A stretch of DNA of 64,000 nt from Croceivirga sp. (GTDB lineage Bacteria; Bacteroidota; Bacteroidia; Flavobacteriales; Flavobacteriaceae). Shown piece after piece: positions 43,608-52,997 of this stretch. A model generated the notes under the pieces. The model worked only from the letters and a program-made list of their open reading frames with translations, was not told the DNA's origin and ran no database searches. The stretch is from contig JANQSA010000032.1 of assembly GCA_028284285.1 (NCBI GenBank), positions 1-64,000 on the forward strand, read 5' to 3'. The translations under genes were made by a program, and so were the position numbers. The stretch's first letter is position 1, and every line of letters begins with the position of its first letter.

Positions 43608-44165
43608 TTAAATCGTAACAGCTAATTTTTTCCGCAGACTTTCCTTAGCTCGGGAAATAGTGGTTCTGCAGTTGGCATAGCTAATGTTCATAATTTTGCT
43701 TATTTCTTCGTAATCATACCCTTCAACAAGGTGTAAGGTCAAAGAAACTCTGTAGTTGTCTTTCAAACTTTTCATGGTTTCCATCACTTTTTGAGCCTTC
43801 AGTTCCGTATAACCATTAGGGTCTGAAGTAACTTCATCATTATCTTCGACCTTGTATAGTACCTCATCCAAATTAGCAGCATTGTTTTTCTGTTGCTTTC
43901 TGTAATGATAAATACTGTTGTTGATTACAATTCGCTTTAACCAGGCGCCAAAGGTGACATCACCTTTGAATGTATGTAGTTTGGTGAATGCACTTAAAAA
44001 TGATTCTTGCATAATGTCTTCCGCTTCTGCGGTATGTTTTACTATGCGTAGTGCTGTGTTATACATGGCCTTATAATAGCGATTATAGATCTCCAACTGA
44101 GCACTTTGTTTTCCTGCTAAACACAGTTGTAACAATACGTCAGTATTTTCATTTTGGTGGCTCAA
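43608..44165 (-). CDS. ECF-type RNA polymerase sigma factor
   Basis: The 185-aa protein has region 2 (EAEDIMQESFLSAF and FGAWLKRIVINNSIYHYR) and region 4 (VSLTLHLVEGYDYEEISKIMNISYANCRTTISRAK). No ATG lies near the beginning; the start is TTG at 44165, with the next Met about 33 residues in and inside region 2. It heads an operon of anti-sigma-like, DUF4097-like and two DUF2807 genes, all of them probable envelope proteins. Confidence 0.9.
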   Translation of the reverse strand: MSHQNENTDVLLQLCLAGKQSAQLEIYNRYYKAMYNTALRIVKHTAEAEDIMQESFLSAFTKLHTFKGDVTFGAWLKRIVINNSIYHYRKQQKNNAANLDEVLYKVEDNDEVTSDPNGYTELKAQKVMETMKSLKDNYRVSLTLHLVEGYDYEEISKIMNISYANCRTTISRAKESLRKKLAVTI

Positions 44166-44382
44166 AAGATGAATGGTTTGTTCTAGAGATAAGGAAATTT
44201 AACAAATGTTACACTTTTGAGGTACTTTTTTGATTTTAATGGCACAGGAATTGTTCCCTATATGCTACTTACCACAATGGTAAAATTTTAAATAGCTGTA
44301 AATCAGCCTTGTTTTGCAGAATTATGTTGCTGAACTACCGTTGAAGCTATTTTTTTAATGACAGAATGACCGAATAACAGAT

Positions 44383-46833
44383 ATGAGCGAAATCAAATTC
44401 AAAAATATTGACAATATGTCGTTTCAAGGATTGGACGAGGATGCGGAGTTAATCCCTTTGCTTACCCCGGAAGATGAAGAGGAAATGAACAGGGAAAACC
44501 TACCTGAGACGCTACCTATTTTACCTTTAAGGAATACCGTATTGTTTCCGGGGGTTGTTATACCTATTACTGCGGGAAGGGACAAATCCATAAATCTTAT
44601 AAAAGATGCCAATAATGGGGCAAAGGTAATTGGAGTGGTTTCCCAAAAGGACGAGGCGATTGAAAATCCTGGGGTACAGGATATTAATGTTCTGGGAACC
44701 GTTGCCCGGATCTTACGTGTATTACAAATGCCTGACGGGAACACTACCGTGATCATCCAGGGAAAAAAAAGGTTTGAGATTACAGAGGTCATCACGGAAA
44801 GTCCGTATATGACTGCCACAATTCAGGAAGCCCATGAGGTGAGACCTGATTTGGATGATAAGGAGTTCCTGGCGATAATTGATTCCATTAAGGAGTTAGC
44901 CTATAAAATTATCAAGGACAACCCTAATATCCCCAGTGAGGCTACATTTGCTATTAAGAACATTCAAAGCAATTCCTTCCTGATCAATTTTGTTTCCTCC
45001 AATTTAAATCTTGAAGTTGCTGAAAAACAAAAACTTCTGGAAATACATAGCCTTCAGGAAAGAGCACTGGCAACGCTTAAATACATGAATTTGGAATTGC
45101 AAAAGCTGGAGCTAAAAAAAGATATCCAGACCAAGGTCCGTCATGATATGGATCAGCAGCAAAGGGAGTATTTCCTTCACCAGCAAATGAAGACCATTCA
45201 GGAAGAGTTAGGTGGGATTTCCTATGAGGAAGAGGTAGATGAAATGCGGGAAAAGGCCAAAAACAAAAAGTGGGGAAAGAAGGTAAAAGAGCATTTTGAA
45301 AAAGAATTGGCAAAAATGCAGCGCCTGAACCCCCAGGTTGCGGAATATTCTATTCAACGGAATTATCTGGACCTTTTTCTGGAATTGCCGTGGAACGAGT
45401 ATTCCAAAGACATTTTTGATTTAAAACGCGCGCAAAAAATTTTAGATAGGGATCATTACGGACTGGAAGATGTAAAGCGCCGCATACTGGAATACCTGGC
45501 TGTACTTAAACTTCGAAACGATATGAAATCTCCTATTCTGTGTCTTTACGGACCTCCCGGAGTAGGAAAAACCTCGTTGGGGAAGTCGGTAGCAGAAGCC
45601 CTGGGCAGGGAGTATGTGAGAATGTCATTGGGTGGATTGCGGGATGAAGCGGAAATACGAGGTCATAGGAAGACCTACATCGGGGCCATGCCGGGTAGGA
45701 TCATTCAAAGTATTAAAAAAGCGGGGACCTCTAATCCAGTATTCATTTTGGATGAGATTGATAAACTGGGAAGTAGTCATCAGGGCGACCCCTCATCGGC
45801 CATGCTGGAGGTATTGGATCCTGAACAGAATAGCGAATTCTATGATAATTTCCTGGAAATGGGGTATGATCTTTCCAAGGTAATGTTCATCGCTACCGCA
45901 AACACGCTGGCCACTGTACAACCGGCACTCCGGGACAGAATGGAGATCATTAATGTTACAGGCTATACAATTGAAGAAAAGGTAGAAATTGCAAAAAGAC
46001 ATTTGTTACCCAAACAATTAAAAGAACATGGTCTTACTACAAAAGACTTAAAGATCGGCAAGCGGCAATTGGAAAAAATAGTAGAGGGGTATACCCGGGA
46101 ATCCGGAGTGAGAACCCTGGAAAAACAGTTGGCTAAAATGGTACGTTTTGCAGCTAAAAACATTGCTACGGAGGAGGAATACGAAGTGAAAGTAACCCAT
46201 GAGACCATTGAAAAGGTTTTGGGGCCCCCAAGACTGGAAAGGGATAAATATGAGAATAATGAGGTGGCAGGTGTGGTCACAGGCCTGGCATGGACCAGTG
46301 TGGGTGGGGATATTTTGTTCATTGAGGCAATATTGTCCCGGGGCAAGGGTACCCTGAATATTACCGGTAATCTGGGCAAGGTCATGAAAGAATCCGCTAC
46401 CATCGCCATGGAGTTTATAAAATCCAATGCGGATGCTTTTGAAATAGATCCCGAAGTATTTGAAAAATACAATGTACACATTCATGTTCCCGAAGGGGCA
46501 ACTCCCAAAGACGGTCCCAGTGCTGGGATTACAATGTTAACTTCCCTTGTTTCCCTGTTTACACAGAGAAAAGTGAAAAAGAGCCTCGCAATGACGGGAG
46601 AAATCACCTTGCGTGGAAAAGTACTTCCTGTTGGCGGAATCAAGGAAAAGATTCTTGCAGCAAAGCGAGCTCGGATCAAAGAGATTATCCTTTCCGAAGA
46701 TAATAGAAAGGATATTCTGGAAATTAAGGACGAGTACTTAAAAGGCCTTACATTCCATTATGTATCAGACATGAGTGAGGTTATAGATATGGCGATTACC
46801 AAGCAAAAAGTCAGGAATGCAAAAAAACTCTAA
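44383..46833 (+). CDS. lon: ATP-dependent protease Lon
   Basis: Lon degrades misfolded and regulatory proteins in the cytosol. The 816-aa protein has the LonN substrate domain ([16 protein letters not shown]), the AAA+ Walker [10 protein letters not shown], Walker [13 protein letters not shown] and the Ser-Lys catalytic dyad in [11 protein letters not shown] (Ser) and [13 protein letters not shown] (Lys). It has a short N-terminal extension of about 40 residues. Length is normal. A heat-shock promoter was not identified. Confidence 0.97.
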   Translation: MSEIKFKNIDNMSFQGLDEDAELIPLLTPEDEEEMNRENLPETLPILPLRNTVLFPGVVIPITAGRDKSINLIKDANNGAKVIGVVSQKDEAIENPGVQDINVLGTVARILRVLQMPDGNTTVIIQGKKRFEITEVITESPYMTATIQEAHEVRPDLDDKEFLAIIDSIKELAYKIIKDNPNIPSEATFAIKNIQSNSFLINFVSSNLNLEVAEKQKLLEIHSLQERALATLKYMNLELQKLELKKDIQTKVRHDMDQQQREYFLHQQMKTIQEELGGISYEEEVDEMREKAKNKKWGKKVKEHFEKELAKMQRLNPQVAEYSIQRNYLDLFLELPWNEYSKDIFDLKRAQKILDRDHYGLEDVKRRILEYLAVLKLRNDMKSPILCLYGPPGVGKTSLGKSVAEALGREYVRMSLGGLRDEAEIRGHRKTYIGAMPGRIIQSIKKAGTSNPVFILDEIDKLGSSHQGDPSSAMLEVLDPEQNSEFYDNFLEMGYDLSKVMFIATANTLATVQPALRDRMEIINVTGYTIEEKVEIAKRHLLPKQLKEHGLTTKDLKIGKRQLEKIVEGYTRESGVRTLEKQLAKMVRFAAKNIATEEEYEVKVTHETIEKVLGPPRLERDKYENNEVAGVVTGLAWTSVGGDILFIEAILSRGKGTLNITGNLGKVMKESATIAMEFIKSNADAFEIDPEVFEKYNVHIHVPEGATPKDGPSAGITMLTSLVSLFTQRKVKKSLAMTGEITLRGKVLPVGGIKEKILAAKRARIKEIILSEDNRKDILEIKDEYLKGLTFHYVSDMSEVIDMAITKQKVRNAKKL

Positions 46834-46861
46834 GCAGAAAAACTATATCACTACATCCCTG

Positions 46862-47266
46862 TTATTTACAGGTCACAGATGTTAACTCAAAAGTAGTGTA
46901 GGTCTGTCCCGGGACATAAGCTGCAGATAGCTGCACTGTTGTTGTAGCCATTGACGGTAAAAAATCAATCGCAAGGTCGCCTGCAGTTTCCACCGTATTG
47001 TTTTCTTCTGTTGTTGTTAAAATTGTATATTCCATTGGAATAGAACCGTTAGAAGTATCAAAATCAAATTCAGTGTTATTGGTAACGTTAAAGGTTATAA
47101 CAACCCTGTTAAAAGATAGTTGGATTGCAGTAACTGTACTCACAAAACTAAAACCATCGGCAAGGCATTCTTGTTGATTGCTGCTATCGTCTTCATTTGA
47201 ACAGGAAACTATAAAAATTGATACTGCTAGACTGGAAATGGTCAAAAGTTTTTTGATAGGCTTCAT
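46862..47266 (-). CDS. Small lipoprotein of unknown function
   Basis: The 134-aa product has a lipobox IVSC (Cys22) followed by SNEDDSSN and a beta-rich domain (VVITFNVTNNTEFDFD, then TVQLSAAYVPGQTYTTFE). The domain looks Ig-like and is not recognised. It converges on lon (28-bp gap) and diverges from cmk. Confidence 0.7.
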   Translation of the reverse strand: MKPIKKLLTISSLAVSIFIVSCSNEDDSSNQQECLADGFSFVSTVTAIQLSFNRVVITFNVTNNTEFDFDTSNGSIPMEYTILTTTEENNTVETAGDLAIDFLPSMATTTVQLSAAYVPGQTYTTFELTSVTCK

Positions 47267-47362
47267 TGTGTTTGTTTTAAAATTTATAACGTATTTTCAG
47301 GATAACTCAATTTTTACCATTACATCGGAAAACAATAAAAATGTCATCATAAAACTTCTCGT

Positions 47363-47370
47363 TATTTTCG
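47363..47370 (+). promoter_or_regulatory. Probable -7 element of cmk
   Basis: TATTTTCG (one mismatch to TAnnTTTG) ends 4 nt before the ATG at 47375. Confidence 0.4.
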
Positions 47371-47374
47371 GGCA

Positions 47375-48064
47375 ATGAAAAAAATCATCATCGCCATCGA
47401 TGGCTATTCCTCTACAGGTAAGAGTACCGTGGCCAAACGTTTAGCCAAAGCTTTGGAATACATTTATGTAGATACAGGGGCAATGTACAGAGCAGTAACC
47501 CTTTATGCATTGGAATGCGGTTTCATAGATGATGGCAGTGACAATTTTAACCCTTTGATTAAGGCTCTTGACGCTATTGTGCTGCGCTTTGAACAGAACC
47601 CTGAAACCGGACAATCTGAAATTCATCTGAATAACAAAAATGTAGAACATAAAATACGTACGCTTGAAGTTTCAAGCTATGTAAGCAAAATAGCAGCTAT
47701 CCCGGAAGTAAGGAAGAAATTGGTAGAACAACAACAACAGATGGGGGCGGTAAAAGGAGTGGTTATGGACGGCAGGGACATTGGGACAGTGGTTTTTCCG
47801 GAAGCGGAATTAAAACTATTCATGACAGCTTCACCGGCAAAAAGAGCACAAAGGCGTTACAAAGAGTTGATGGAAAGGGGAGAGGAAGTTACCTATGAGG
47901 CAGTACTTAAAAATGTCCAGGATAGAGACCTGATCGATTCATCAAGAGATGTTTCACCTCTGGTCAAAGCAAAAGATGCAATGGTATTGGACAATAGCAA
48001 TATGGGGCATGAAGAACAATTCCAGCGCATTTACCAAAAGGCCTTGGAAATAATCAATAGCTAA
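47375..48064 (+). CDS. cmk: (d)CMP kinase
   Basis: Cmk phosphorylates CMP and dCMP to the diphosphates. The 229-aa product has the P-loop IAIDGYSSTGKSTVAKRLA, VDTGAMYRAVTLYAL, VVMDGRDIGTVVFP and the C-terminal DSSRDVSPL segment typical of the bacterial enzyme. In E. coli cmk lies next to rpsA; here a convergent LysM gene and a terminator separate cmk from rpsA. Confidence 0.95.
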   Translation: MKKIIIAIDGYSSTGKSTVAKRLAKALEYIYVDTGAMYRAVTLYALECGFIDDGSDNFNPLIKALDAIVLRFEQNPETGQSEIHLNNKNVEHKIRTLEVSSYVSKIAAIPEVRKKLVEQQQQMGAVKGVVMDGRDIGTVVFPEAELKLFMTASPAKRAQRRYKELMERGEEVTYEAVLKNVQDRDLIDSSRDVSPLVKAKDAMVLDNSNMGHEEQFQRIYQKALEIINS

Positions 48065-48065
48065 A

Positions 48066-48088
48066 AAAAGCGCCGGTAAGGCGCTTTT
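48066..48088. terminator. Bidirectional terminator between cmk and the LysM gene
   Basis: AAAAGCGCC (48066-48074) pairs perfectly with GGCGCTTTT (48080-48088) around a 5-nt loop. A T-rich run continues on the plus strand, and an A-run on the other side serves the minus-strand gene. Confidence 0.85.
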
Positions 48089-48108
48089 CTTTGTTCTGTT
48101 GTATTCTC

Positions 48109-48489
48109 TTAAAGATTTGGGATGACCAAAACCTGATCCGGGTGAATTACATCGGGGTTGTTTAAGATATTGGTGTTCGCTTGAAAAATTTGGTTGTACT
48201 TCATAGCGTCCCCGTAGTAGTGCTTCGCTATTTTACTTAAGGATTCACCACTTTTTACAGTGTGCTTGTGATAGACGGATTCATCGGCAACGGTAATATT
48301 AGCTTTAATGTCAGAAGGACTTTCACCACCAATTGCTTTGATCTTGTCCCAAATAATGTTTTTTTCATAAGGGGTTGCGGCTTCACCTTTGATTTTTAGA
48401 ACGCCCCCTTCTTCGGAAACATCCCCGCCCTGAATTCCTAATTCCTGGCCCAGATCCAAAACCGCTTGATATTTTGCTTTTGCACTCAT
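48109..48489 (-). CDS. BON-LysM domain protein (Kbp/YgaU-like)
   Basis: The 126-aa product has a BON-like region (residues about 15-60: GDVSEEGGVLKIKGEAATPYE) and a LysM domain (HTVKSGESLSKIAKHYYGDAM, ending PDQVLVIPNL). This is the layout of E. coli Kbp (YgaU), a cytosolic potassium-binding protein. No signal peptide is visible. Confidence 0.85.
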   Translation of the reverse strand: MSAKAKYQAVLDLGQELGIQGGDVSEEGGVLKIKGEAATPYEKNIIWDKIKAIGGESPSDIKANITVADESVYHKHTVKSGESLSKIAKHYYGDAMKYNQIFQANTNILNNPDVIHPDQVLVIPNL

Positions 48490-48600
48490 GTTCTCTAGAT
48501 TTAATGGTTAATAATTAGGAAACAAGATAATTATAAAAGTCACATTTTAGCTTAAATTTTCATTAACTGTACCCCGAATACCGAAGATTGAGAATAAGGG

Positions 48601-48631
48601 TTTGTTTAACAAGGATTTAATTGTATTTTTG
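48601..48631 (+). promoter_or_regulatory. Promoter of rpsA
   Basis: TTTG at 48601-48604 and TATTTTTG at 48624-48631 match the Bacteroidota consensus with a 19-bp spacer. The long distance to the ATG (138 nt) gives a leader of about 130 nt. Confidence 0.65.
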
Positions 48632-48633
48632 CA

Positions 48634-48755
48634 CTCCTTTTCTGGCGACTTGGCAGGGAATGAAAAGGAGGAACAAATAGGATAACATCTTTTACAGTGT
48701 ATCGCCTATCCCTGTAGACTGTAAAATACAAATGATAAGTCCAATTTTAAGTTGG
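48634..48755 (+). promoter_or_regulatory. Structured rpsA leader with three hairpins
   Basis: The leader has three inverted repeats: CTCCTTTT (48634-48641) with AAAAGGAG (48663-48670); TTTTACAGT (48690-48698) with ACTGTAAAA (48718-48726); and CCAA (48741-48744) with TTGG (48752-48755). The first two have 8 and 9 perfect base pairs. The last lies just before the ATG at 48770. S1 represses its own translation in E. coli, so autoregulation is a reasonable inference. Confidence 0.55.
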
Positions 48756-48769
48756 CAACTGAGTAAATA

Positions 48770-50671
48770 ATGGCTGAAGAAAAGAAAGCCGCCGAAGCAG
48801 TTAAAGCAACTGCTGAGGCCACACAAAAGGCTAACCCGGTAACCCAGGAGGTTAGCGAACCCACCCAAACCGTACACGAAGAACCGCAATCTGCACAACA
48901 GGCAGTGCCAAAACAAGATCCGCAGGAGTTTTTGCAAAACTTTGATTGGGATAAGTATGAAGAAGGTATTGAGAAAGTGGAAGATAGCAAGCTTACCGAA
49001 TTTGAACAACTGGTTGCTGAAAACTTTGTAGATACAGCAGATGAAGAAGTTGTAGACGGAACGGTGGTACATATGACAGACCGTGAGGCAATTATAGATA
49101 TTAACGCCAAATCCGAAGGGGTCATTTCTTTAAATGAATTCCGGTACAACCCGGATCTAAAAGTTGGGGATAAGGTTGAGGTGTTAATTGATATTCGTGA
49201 AGACAAGACAGGTCAATTGGTGCTGTCCCACAGAAAAGCGAGAACAATAAAGGCCTGGGATCGTGTAAACGCTGCCCATGATAAGGAAGAAGTGGTACAG
49301 GGCTTTGTGAAGTGTAGGACCAAGGGAGGAATGATTGTAGACGTTTTTGGTATTGAAGCCTTTTTGCCAGGTTCACAAATTGATGTGAAGCCTATCCGTG
49401 ATTATGATCAATATGTGGGTAAAACCATGGAATTTAAAGTGGTTAAGATCAATCATGAGTTCAAGAACGTTGTAGTATCTCATAAAGCGCTTATTGAAGC
49501 TGATATAGAAGAACAGAAGAAAGAGATTATCGGTCAGTTGGAGAAAGGACAGGTATTGGAAGGAGTGGTAAAGAATATCACTTCCTATGGCGTCTTCATA
49601 GATCTTGGAGGTGTGGATGGATTGATCCACATTACTGATCTTTCGTGGAGCCGTATTAACCATCCGAATGAAGTAGTAGAATTGGATCAGAAGCTCAACG
49701 TGGTAATCCTTGATTTTGATGACAACAAGTCCCGAATTCAACTGGGACTTAAGCAATTGGAAAAACATCCATGGGATGCCTTAGGAGATAACATCCAGGT
49801 AGGTGACAAGGTGAAAGGTAAAGTAGTGGTAATTGCGGACTACGGTGCGTTTATTGAGGTAGCAGAAGGTGTAGAGGGATTGATCCACGTTTCCGAAATG
49901 TCCTGGTCTACCCATTTGAGATCCGCTCAGGATTTTGTGAGTGTGGGTGATGAAGTTGAGGCTGTGGTACTCACTTTAGACAGAGAAGACAGAAAAATGT
50001 CTTTAGGGATCAAACAGTTAACTCCTGATCCTTGGACGGATATCACTTCCAAATATCCTGTAGGATCCAGACACAAAGGTATTGTGAGAAACTTTACCAA
50101 CTTTGGGGTTTTTGTGGAAATGGAAGAAGGTATAGATGGACTTATTTATATCTCAGATCTTTCCTGGACCAAAAAGATCAAACACCCTTCGGAGTTTGTA
50201 AATGTTGGAGACACTCTAGAGGTAGAAGTATTGGAGTTGGATGTTGAAGGTAGAAAATTGAGTCTTGGGCATAAACAAACTACTGAAAATCCCTGGGATA
50301 AATACGCAAAAGAATTTGCTGAGGGTACTGTCCATAAGGCGGCGGTTAGCGATATTGTAGATAAAGGAGCCACCGTGATGTTGAATGAAGATATCACTGC
50401 TTTTGTCCCCTCAAGGCATATGGAAAAAGAAAATGGCAATAAACTGAAAAAAGGCGAAGAAGTGGAATTCAAGATTATTGAATTCAACAAGGACTTCAAA
50501 CGTGTGGTGGCTAGCCATACCGCAATTTTCAGGGAGCAGGAAGAGCGTAATGTACGTACAGCCAGGAAAAAAGCGGCCGCTGCGGAAGAAGCGGCACCGA
50601 CTCTTGGAGACGCTAATGCGCAATTGCAGGCCTTGAAAGACAAGATGGAAGCAGATTCCAGGAAGAAGTAA
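48770..50671 (+). CDS. rpsA: 30S ribosomal protein S1
   Basis: S1 holds mRNA on the 30S subunit. The 633-aa product has an N-terminal extension of about 95 residues rich in Ala, Glu, Gln and Lys, then six S1 (OB-fold) domains. Typical turns are GVFIDLGGVDGLIHITDLSW, GAFIEVAEGVEGLIHVSEMSW and GVFVEMEEGIDGLIYISDLSW; the first two and last domains are more diverged. A charged, Ala-rich tail ends the protein. It is followed by a strong terminator. Confidence 0.97.
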   Translation: MAEEKKAAEAVKATAEATQKANPVTQEVSEPTQTVHEEPQSAQQAVPKQDPQEFLQNFDWDKYEEGIEKVEDSKLTEFEQLVAENFVDTADEEVVDGTVVHMTDREAIIDINAKSEGVISLNEFRYNPDLKVGDKVEVLIDIREDKTGQLVLSHRKARTIKAWDRVNAAHDKEEVVQGFVKCRTKGGMIVDVFGIEAFLPGSQIDVKPIRDYDQYVGKTMEFKVVKINHEFKNVVVSHKALIEADIEEQKKEIIGQLEKGQVLEGVVKNITSYGVFIDLGGVDGLIHITDLSWSRINHPNEVVELDQKLNVVILDFDDNKSRIQLGLKQLEKHPWDALGDNIQVGDKVKGKVVVIADYGAFIEVAEGVEGLIHVSEMSWSTHLRSAQDFVSVGDEVEAVVLTLDREDRKMSLGIKQLTPDPWTDITSKYPVGSRHKGIVRNFTNFGVFVEMEEGIDGLIYISDLSWTKKIKHPSEFVNVGDTLEVEVLELDVEGRKLSLGHKQTTENPWDKYAKEFAEGTVHKAAVSDIVDKGATVMLNEDITAFVPSRHMEKENGNKLKKGEEVEFKIIEFNKDFKRVVASHTAIFREQEERNVRTARKKAAAAEEAAPTLGDANAQLQALKDKMEADSRKK

Positions 50672-50700
50672 ACAGGCGTTGCAGTCCTAGTTATAATTTG

Positions 50701-50730
50701 ACCCCGGGAATATCCCGGGGTTTTTGTTTC
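50701..50730 (+). terminator. Strong terminator of rpsA
   Basis: ACCCCGGGA (50701-50709) and TCCCGGGGT (50713-50721) form a perfect 9-bp stem with a 3-nt loop, followed by TTTTGTTT. Confidence 0.92.
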
Positions 50731-50752
50731 AATCAGGTTAACAGGAAATGCT

Positions 50753-50760
50753 TACTTTTG
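50753..50760 (+). promoter_or_regulatory. -7 promoter element of pyrR
   Basis: TACTTTTG matches TAnnTTTG and lies 27 nt upstream of the ATG at 50788. The short leader leaves no space for a PyrR-controlled attenuator. Confidence 0.5.
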
Positions 50761-50787
50761 TAGTTCCGGTAAGTTGAGAAAGCGTAC

Positions 50788-51330
50788 ATGAGTCAGAAAA
50801 TCCTTCTCTCGGCCAAAGAAATCAATATCATCCTTCATCGTTTGGCCTGCCAACTGCTTGAAAATCACATGGATTTTTCAAATACCGTACTGATTGGTCT
50901 TCAACCCAGAGGTATATTTTTGGCGGAAAGATTGGCCCGGATTTTACAGGAGGAGTATCTCGTAAAGAATATAAAACTGGGCTTCCTGGATATCACTTTT
51001 TATCGGGATGATTTTAGAAGGGGTGATAAAACACTCCAAGCCAATACCACCAAAATTGATTTTTTGGTAGAGGACAAGAAAGTGGTTTTTATAGACGATG
51101 TCTTGTATACGGGACGCAGTATACGTGCTGCGCTTACGGCAATTCAATCGTTTGGAAGGCCAATGGAAATAGAACTACTCACCTTAATAGACCGTCGTTT
51201 CAGCAGGCATCTCCCTATTCAACCCAATTACAAAGGCAGGCAGGTAGATGCCATAAACAACGAGAGGGTCTCGGTGATGTGGAAGGAAAATGATGGCAAA
51301 GATGCTGTATATTTAGTAGATAAAGTATGA
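50788..51330 (+). CDS. pyrR: PyrR-type phosphoribosyltransferase
   Basis: The 180-aa product has the type I PRTase fold, with the PRPP-binding loop VVFIDDVLYTGRSIRAAL, GLQPRGIFLAERLA and a C-terminal LVDKV. PyrR proteins can be mRNA-binding regulators and uracil phosphoribosyltransferases. In this phylum the attenuation role is not established, and no attenuator is visible here. It overlaps pyrB by 4 nt. Confidence 0.9.
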   Translation: MSQKILLSAKEINIILHRLACQLLENHMDFSNTVLIGLQPRGIFLAERLARILQEEYLVKNIKLGFLDITFYRDDFRRGDKTLQANTTKIDFLVEDKKVVFIDDVLYTGRSIRAALTAIQSFGRPMEIELLTLIDRRFSRHLPIQPNYKGRQVDAINNERVSVMWKENDGKDAVYLVDKV

Positions 51331-52253
51331 GTGCATTAAGTGTAGATCACTTGTTGGGAATCAAATATCTTAAGAAAACGGATATTGAACTTATTTTTGA
51401 TACGGCAGACCATTTTAAAGAAGTAATCAATCGCTCCATTAAAAAAGTACCTACCTTACGCGACATTACTATTGCCAACATTTTCTTTGAAAACAGTACC
51501 CGAACCAAGTTAAGTTTTGAGCTAGCTGAAAAACGTCTTTCTGCAGATATTATCAATTTTTCGGCGGGGCAATCTTCAGTGAAAAAAGGGGAAACCTTGA
51601 TAGATACCGTGAACAACATTCTTTCCATGAAAGTAGACATGGTAGTGCTCCGTCATCCTAATCCTGGTGCAGGGATTTTTTTAGCCAAACATGTAAAAGC
51701 GGCTATTGTCAATGCAGGGGATGGTGCCCATGAGCATCCTACCCAGGCATTACTGGATACCTACTCTATTCGGGAAAAATTGGGAAAAGTTACGGGAAAG
51801 AATGTGTTGATCGTTGGGGATATACTACATTCCAGGGTAGCCTTGTCTAACATTTTTGCACTACAGTTGCTGGGCGCAAATGTGATGGTTTGCGGCCCTA
51901 AAACGCTATTGCCAAAATATATTGAAGCTTTGGGAGTGGCCGTGGAAACCAATCTGAAAAAAGGGTTGGAATGGTGTGATGTTGCTAACATGCTTAGGGT
52001 CCAAAACGAAAGAATGGAGGTCAGCTATTTTCCCACCACTCGAGAGTATGCGCAGCAGTTTGGATTGAATAAACGATTACTGCAAGAGTTGGGCAAAGAG
52101 ATTGTGATCATGCATCCGGGGCCTATTAATCGCGGAGTGGAAATCACCAGCGACGTTGCAGATTCAGGACAATCCATTATCTTAGAGCAAGTGGAAAATG
52201 GTGTCGCCATAAGAATGGCTGTTATTTATCTTCTGGCGTCTAAAATTAAGTGA
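51327..52253 (+). CDS. pyrB: Aspartate carbamoyltransferase, catalytic chain
   Basis: PyrB makes carbamoyl-aspartate from carbamoyl phosphate and aspartate in pyrimidine synthesis. The 308-aa product has the carbamoyl-phosphate motif FFENSTRTKLSFELAEKRL and the HPTQALLDTYSI segment. The position normally Arg in STRTR is Lys here (STRTK), although this may be a family variant. It is coupled to pyrR; pyrI is not nearby. Confidence 0.95.
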   Translation: MSALSVDHLLGIKYLKKTDIELIFDTADHFKEVINRSIKKVPTLRDITIANIFFENSTRTKLSFELAEKRLSADIINFSAGQSSVKKGETLIDTVNNILSMKVDMVVLRHPNPGAGIFLAKHVKAAIVNAGDGAHEHPTQALLDTYSIREKLGKVTGKNVLIVGDILHSRVALSNIFALQLLGANVMVCGPKTLLPKYIEALGVAVETNLKKGLEWCDVANMLRVQNERMEVSYFPTTREYAQQFGLNKRLLQELGKEIVIMHPGPINRGVEITSDVADSGQSIILEQVENGVAIRMAVIYLLASKIK

Positions 52254-52255
52254 GC

Positions 52256-52588
52256 ATGATTTTCAATAAGGAAGGCACTACTACTATTGTTTTTCAGGAG
52301 AACACCTCGCTGGCAAGTTTCCTGTCCAACCTAAAGGGGGCATATCCCGGGATAAAGCATGATAACATTATTGTCAACCTTTTTTCATTTGACCGGTTAA
52401 CGGTCAATGATGTCCTTGAATTTTTACAACTTTCCAATACGCATCGTGCTTCCAACAAGTCTTTTGTTTTGGTCACGGATAAGGTCACCTATGAGGAAGT
52501 TCCGGACGAAATCTGTTTGGTTCCCACTATCCGGGAAGCAAAGGATATCATAGAAATGGAAGAAATTGAGCGGGATTTGGATTTATAA
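52256..52588 (+). CDS. Small STAS-like protein, neighbour of rnz
   Basis: With the ATG at 52256 the product is 110 aa; a GTG at 52250 overlapping the pyrB stop is also possible. The fold looks like a small alpha/beta STAS-type domain (KHDNIIVNLFSFDRLTVNDV, then SFVLVTDKV) and ends in the conserved-looking IIEMEEIERDLDL. As far as I know, this small gene normally sits directly before rnz in Flavobacteria and is sometimes mis-annotated as ribonuclease Z. Here a four-helix-bundle gene separates them. Confidence 0.7.
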   Translation: MIFNKEGTTTIVFQENTSLASFLSNLKGAYPGIKHDNIIVNLFSFDRLTVNDVLEFLQLSNTHRASNKSFVLVTDKVTYEEVPDEICLVPTIREAKDIIEMEEIERDLDL

Positions 52589-52619
52589 TTAAAAATTGTA
52601 AGAGGAAAATTAAAAATTG
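52587..52619. repeat. Left inverted repeat of the four-helix-bundle cassette
   Basis: It contains AATTAAAAATTG twice (52587-52598 and 52608-52619), 21 bp apart. The whole 33 bp is inverted, with few mismatches, relative to 52998-53029. The TAA stop of the upstream gene (52586-52588) overlaps its outer end. Confidence 0.6.
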
Positions 52620-52621
52620 GT

Positions 52622-52981
52622 TTGATTAAGTCAGAAAACATCATTCAACAAAAAACCTTCACCCTTGCCGTAAAAGTTATTCGACTCGTAAAGTCTCTTG
52701 AGAAGGAGCAAAAAGAATATGTTCTCTCCAAACAATTAATGCGCTCAGGTACAGCCATTGGCGCTTTGGTCCGGGAAGCTGAACATGCAGAAAGTAAAAA
52801 GGATTTTATTCACAAAATGTCAATCTCCTTGAAGGAAGCCAATGAAACACGGTACTGGCTGGATCTTTTGGAAGAATCGAAACTCATATCTACGGAACAA
52901 CTAATTCAGCTCCAAAAGGAAAACACAGAGGTAATTAAAATACTGGCCTCAATTGTAAAATCCAGCAAGAACAATTTATGA
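52622..52981 (+). CDS. Four-helix-bundle protein (23S rRNA IVS-protein family)
   Basis: The 119-aa product is all helical, with SKQLMRSGTAIGALVREAEHAESKKDFIHKM and ISLKEANETRYWLDLL. These are signatures of the PF05635 family first found in 23S rRNA intervening sequences and related in fold to Avd of diversity-generating retroelements. The start is TTG at 52622; there is no early ATG. No rRNA gene is near. The gene is bracketed by AT-rich inverted repeats and separates two genes that normally adjoin. This looks like a mobile cassette without its own transposase. The molecular function of free-standing members is unknown. Confidence 0.85.
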   Translation: MIKSENIIQQKTFTLAVKVIRLVKSLEKEQKEYVLSKQLMRSGTAIGALVREAEHAESKKDFIHKMSISLKEANETRYWLDLLEESKLISTEQLIQLQKENTEVIKILASIVKSSKNNL

Positions 52982-52997
52982 GCAATACTTCATCCTT

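Noticed and set aside
45963-46485. Two minus-strand frames of 145-172 codons inside lon
   Set aside because: Shadows of the lon protease domain.
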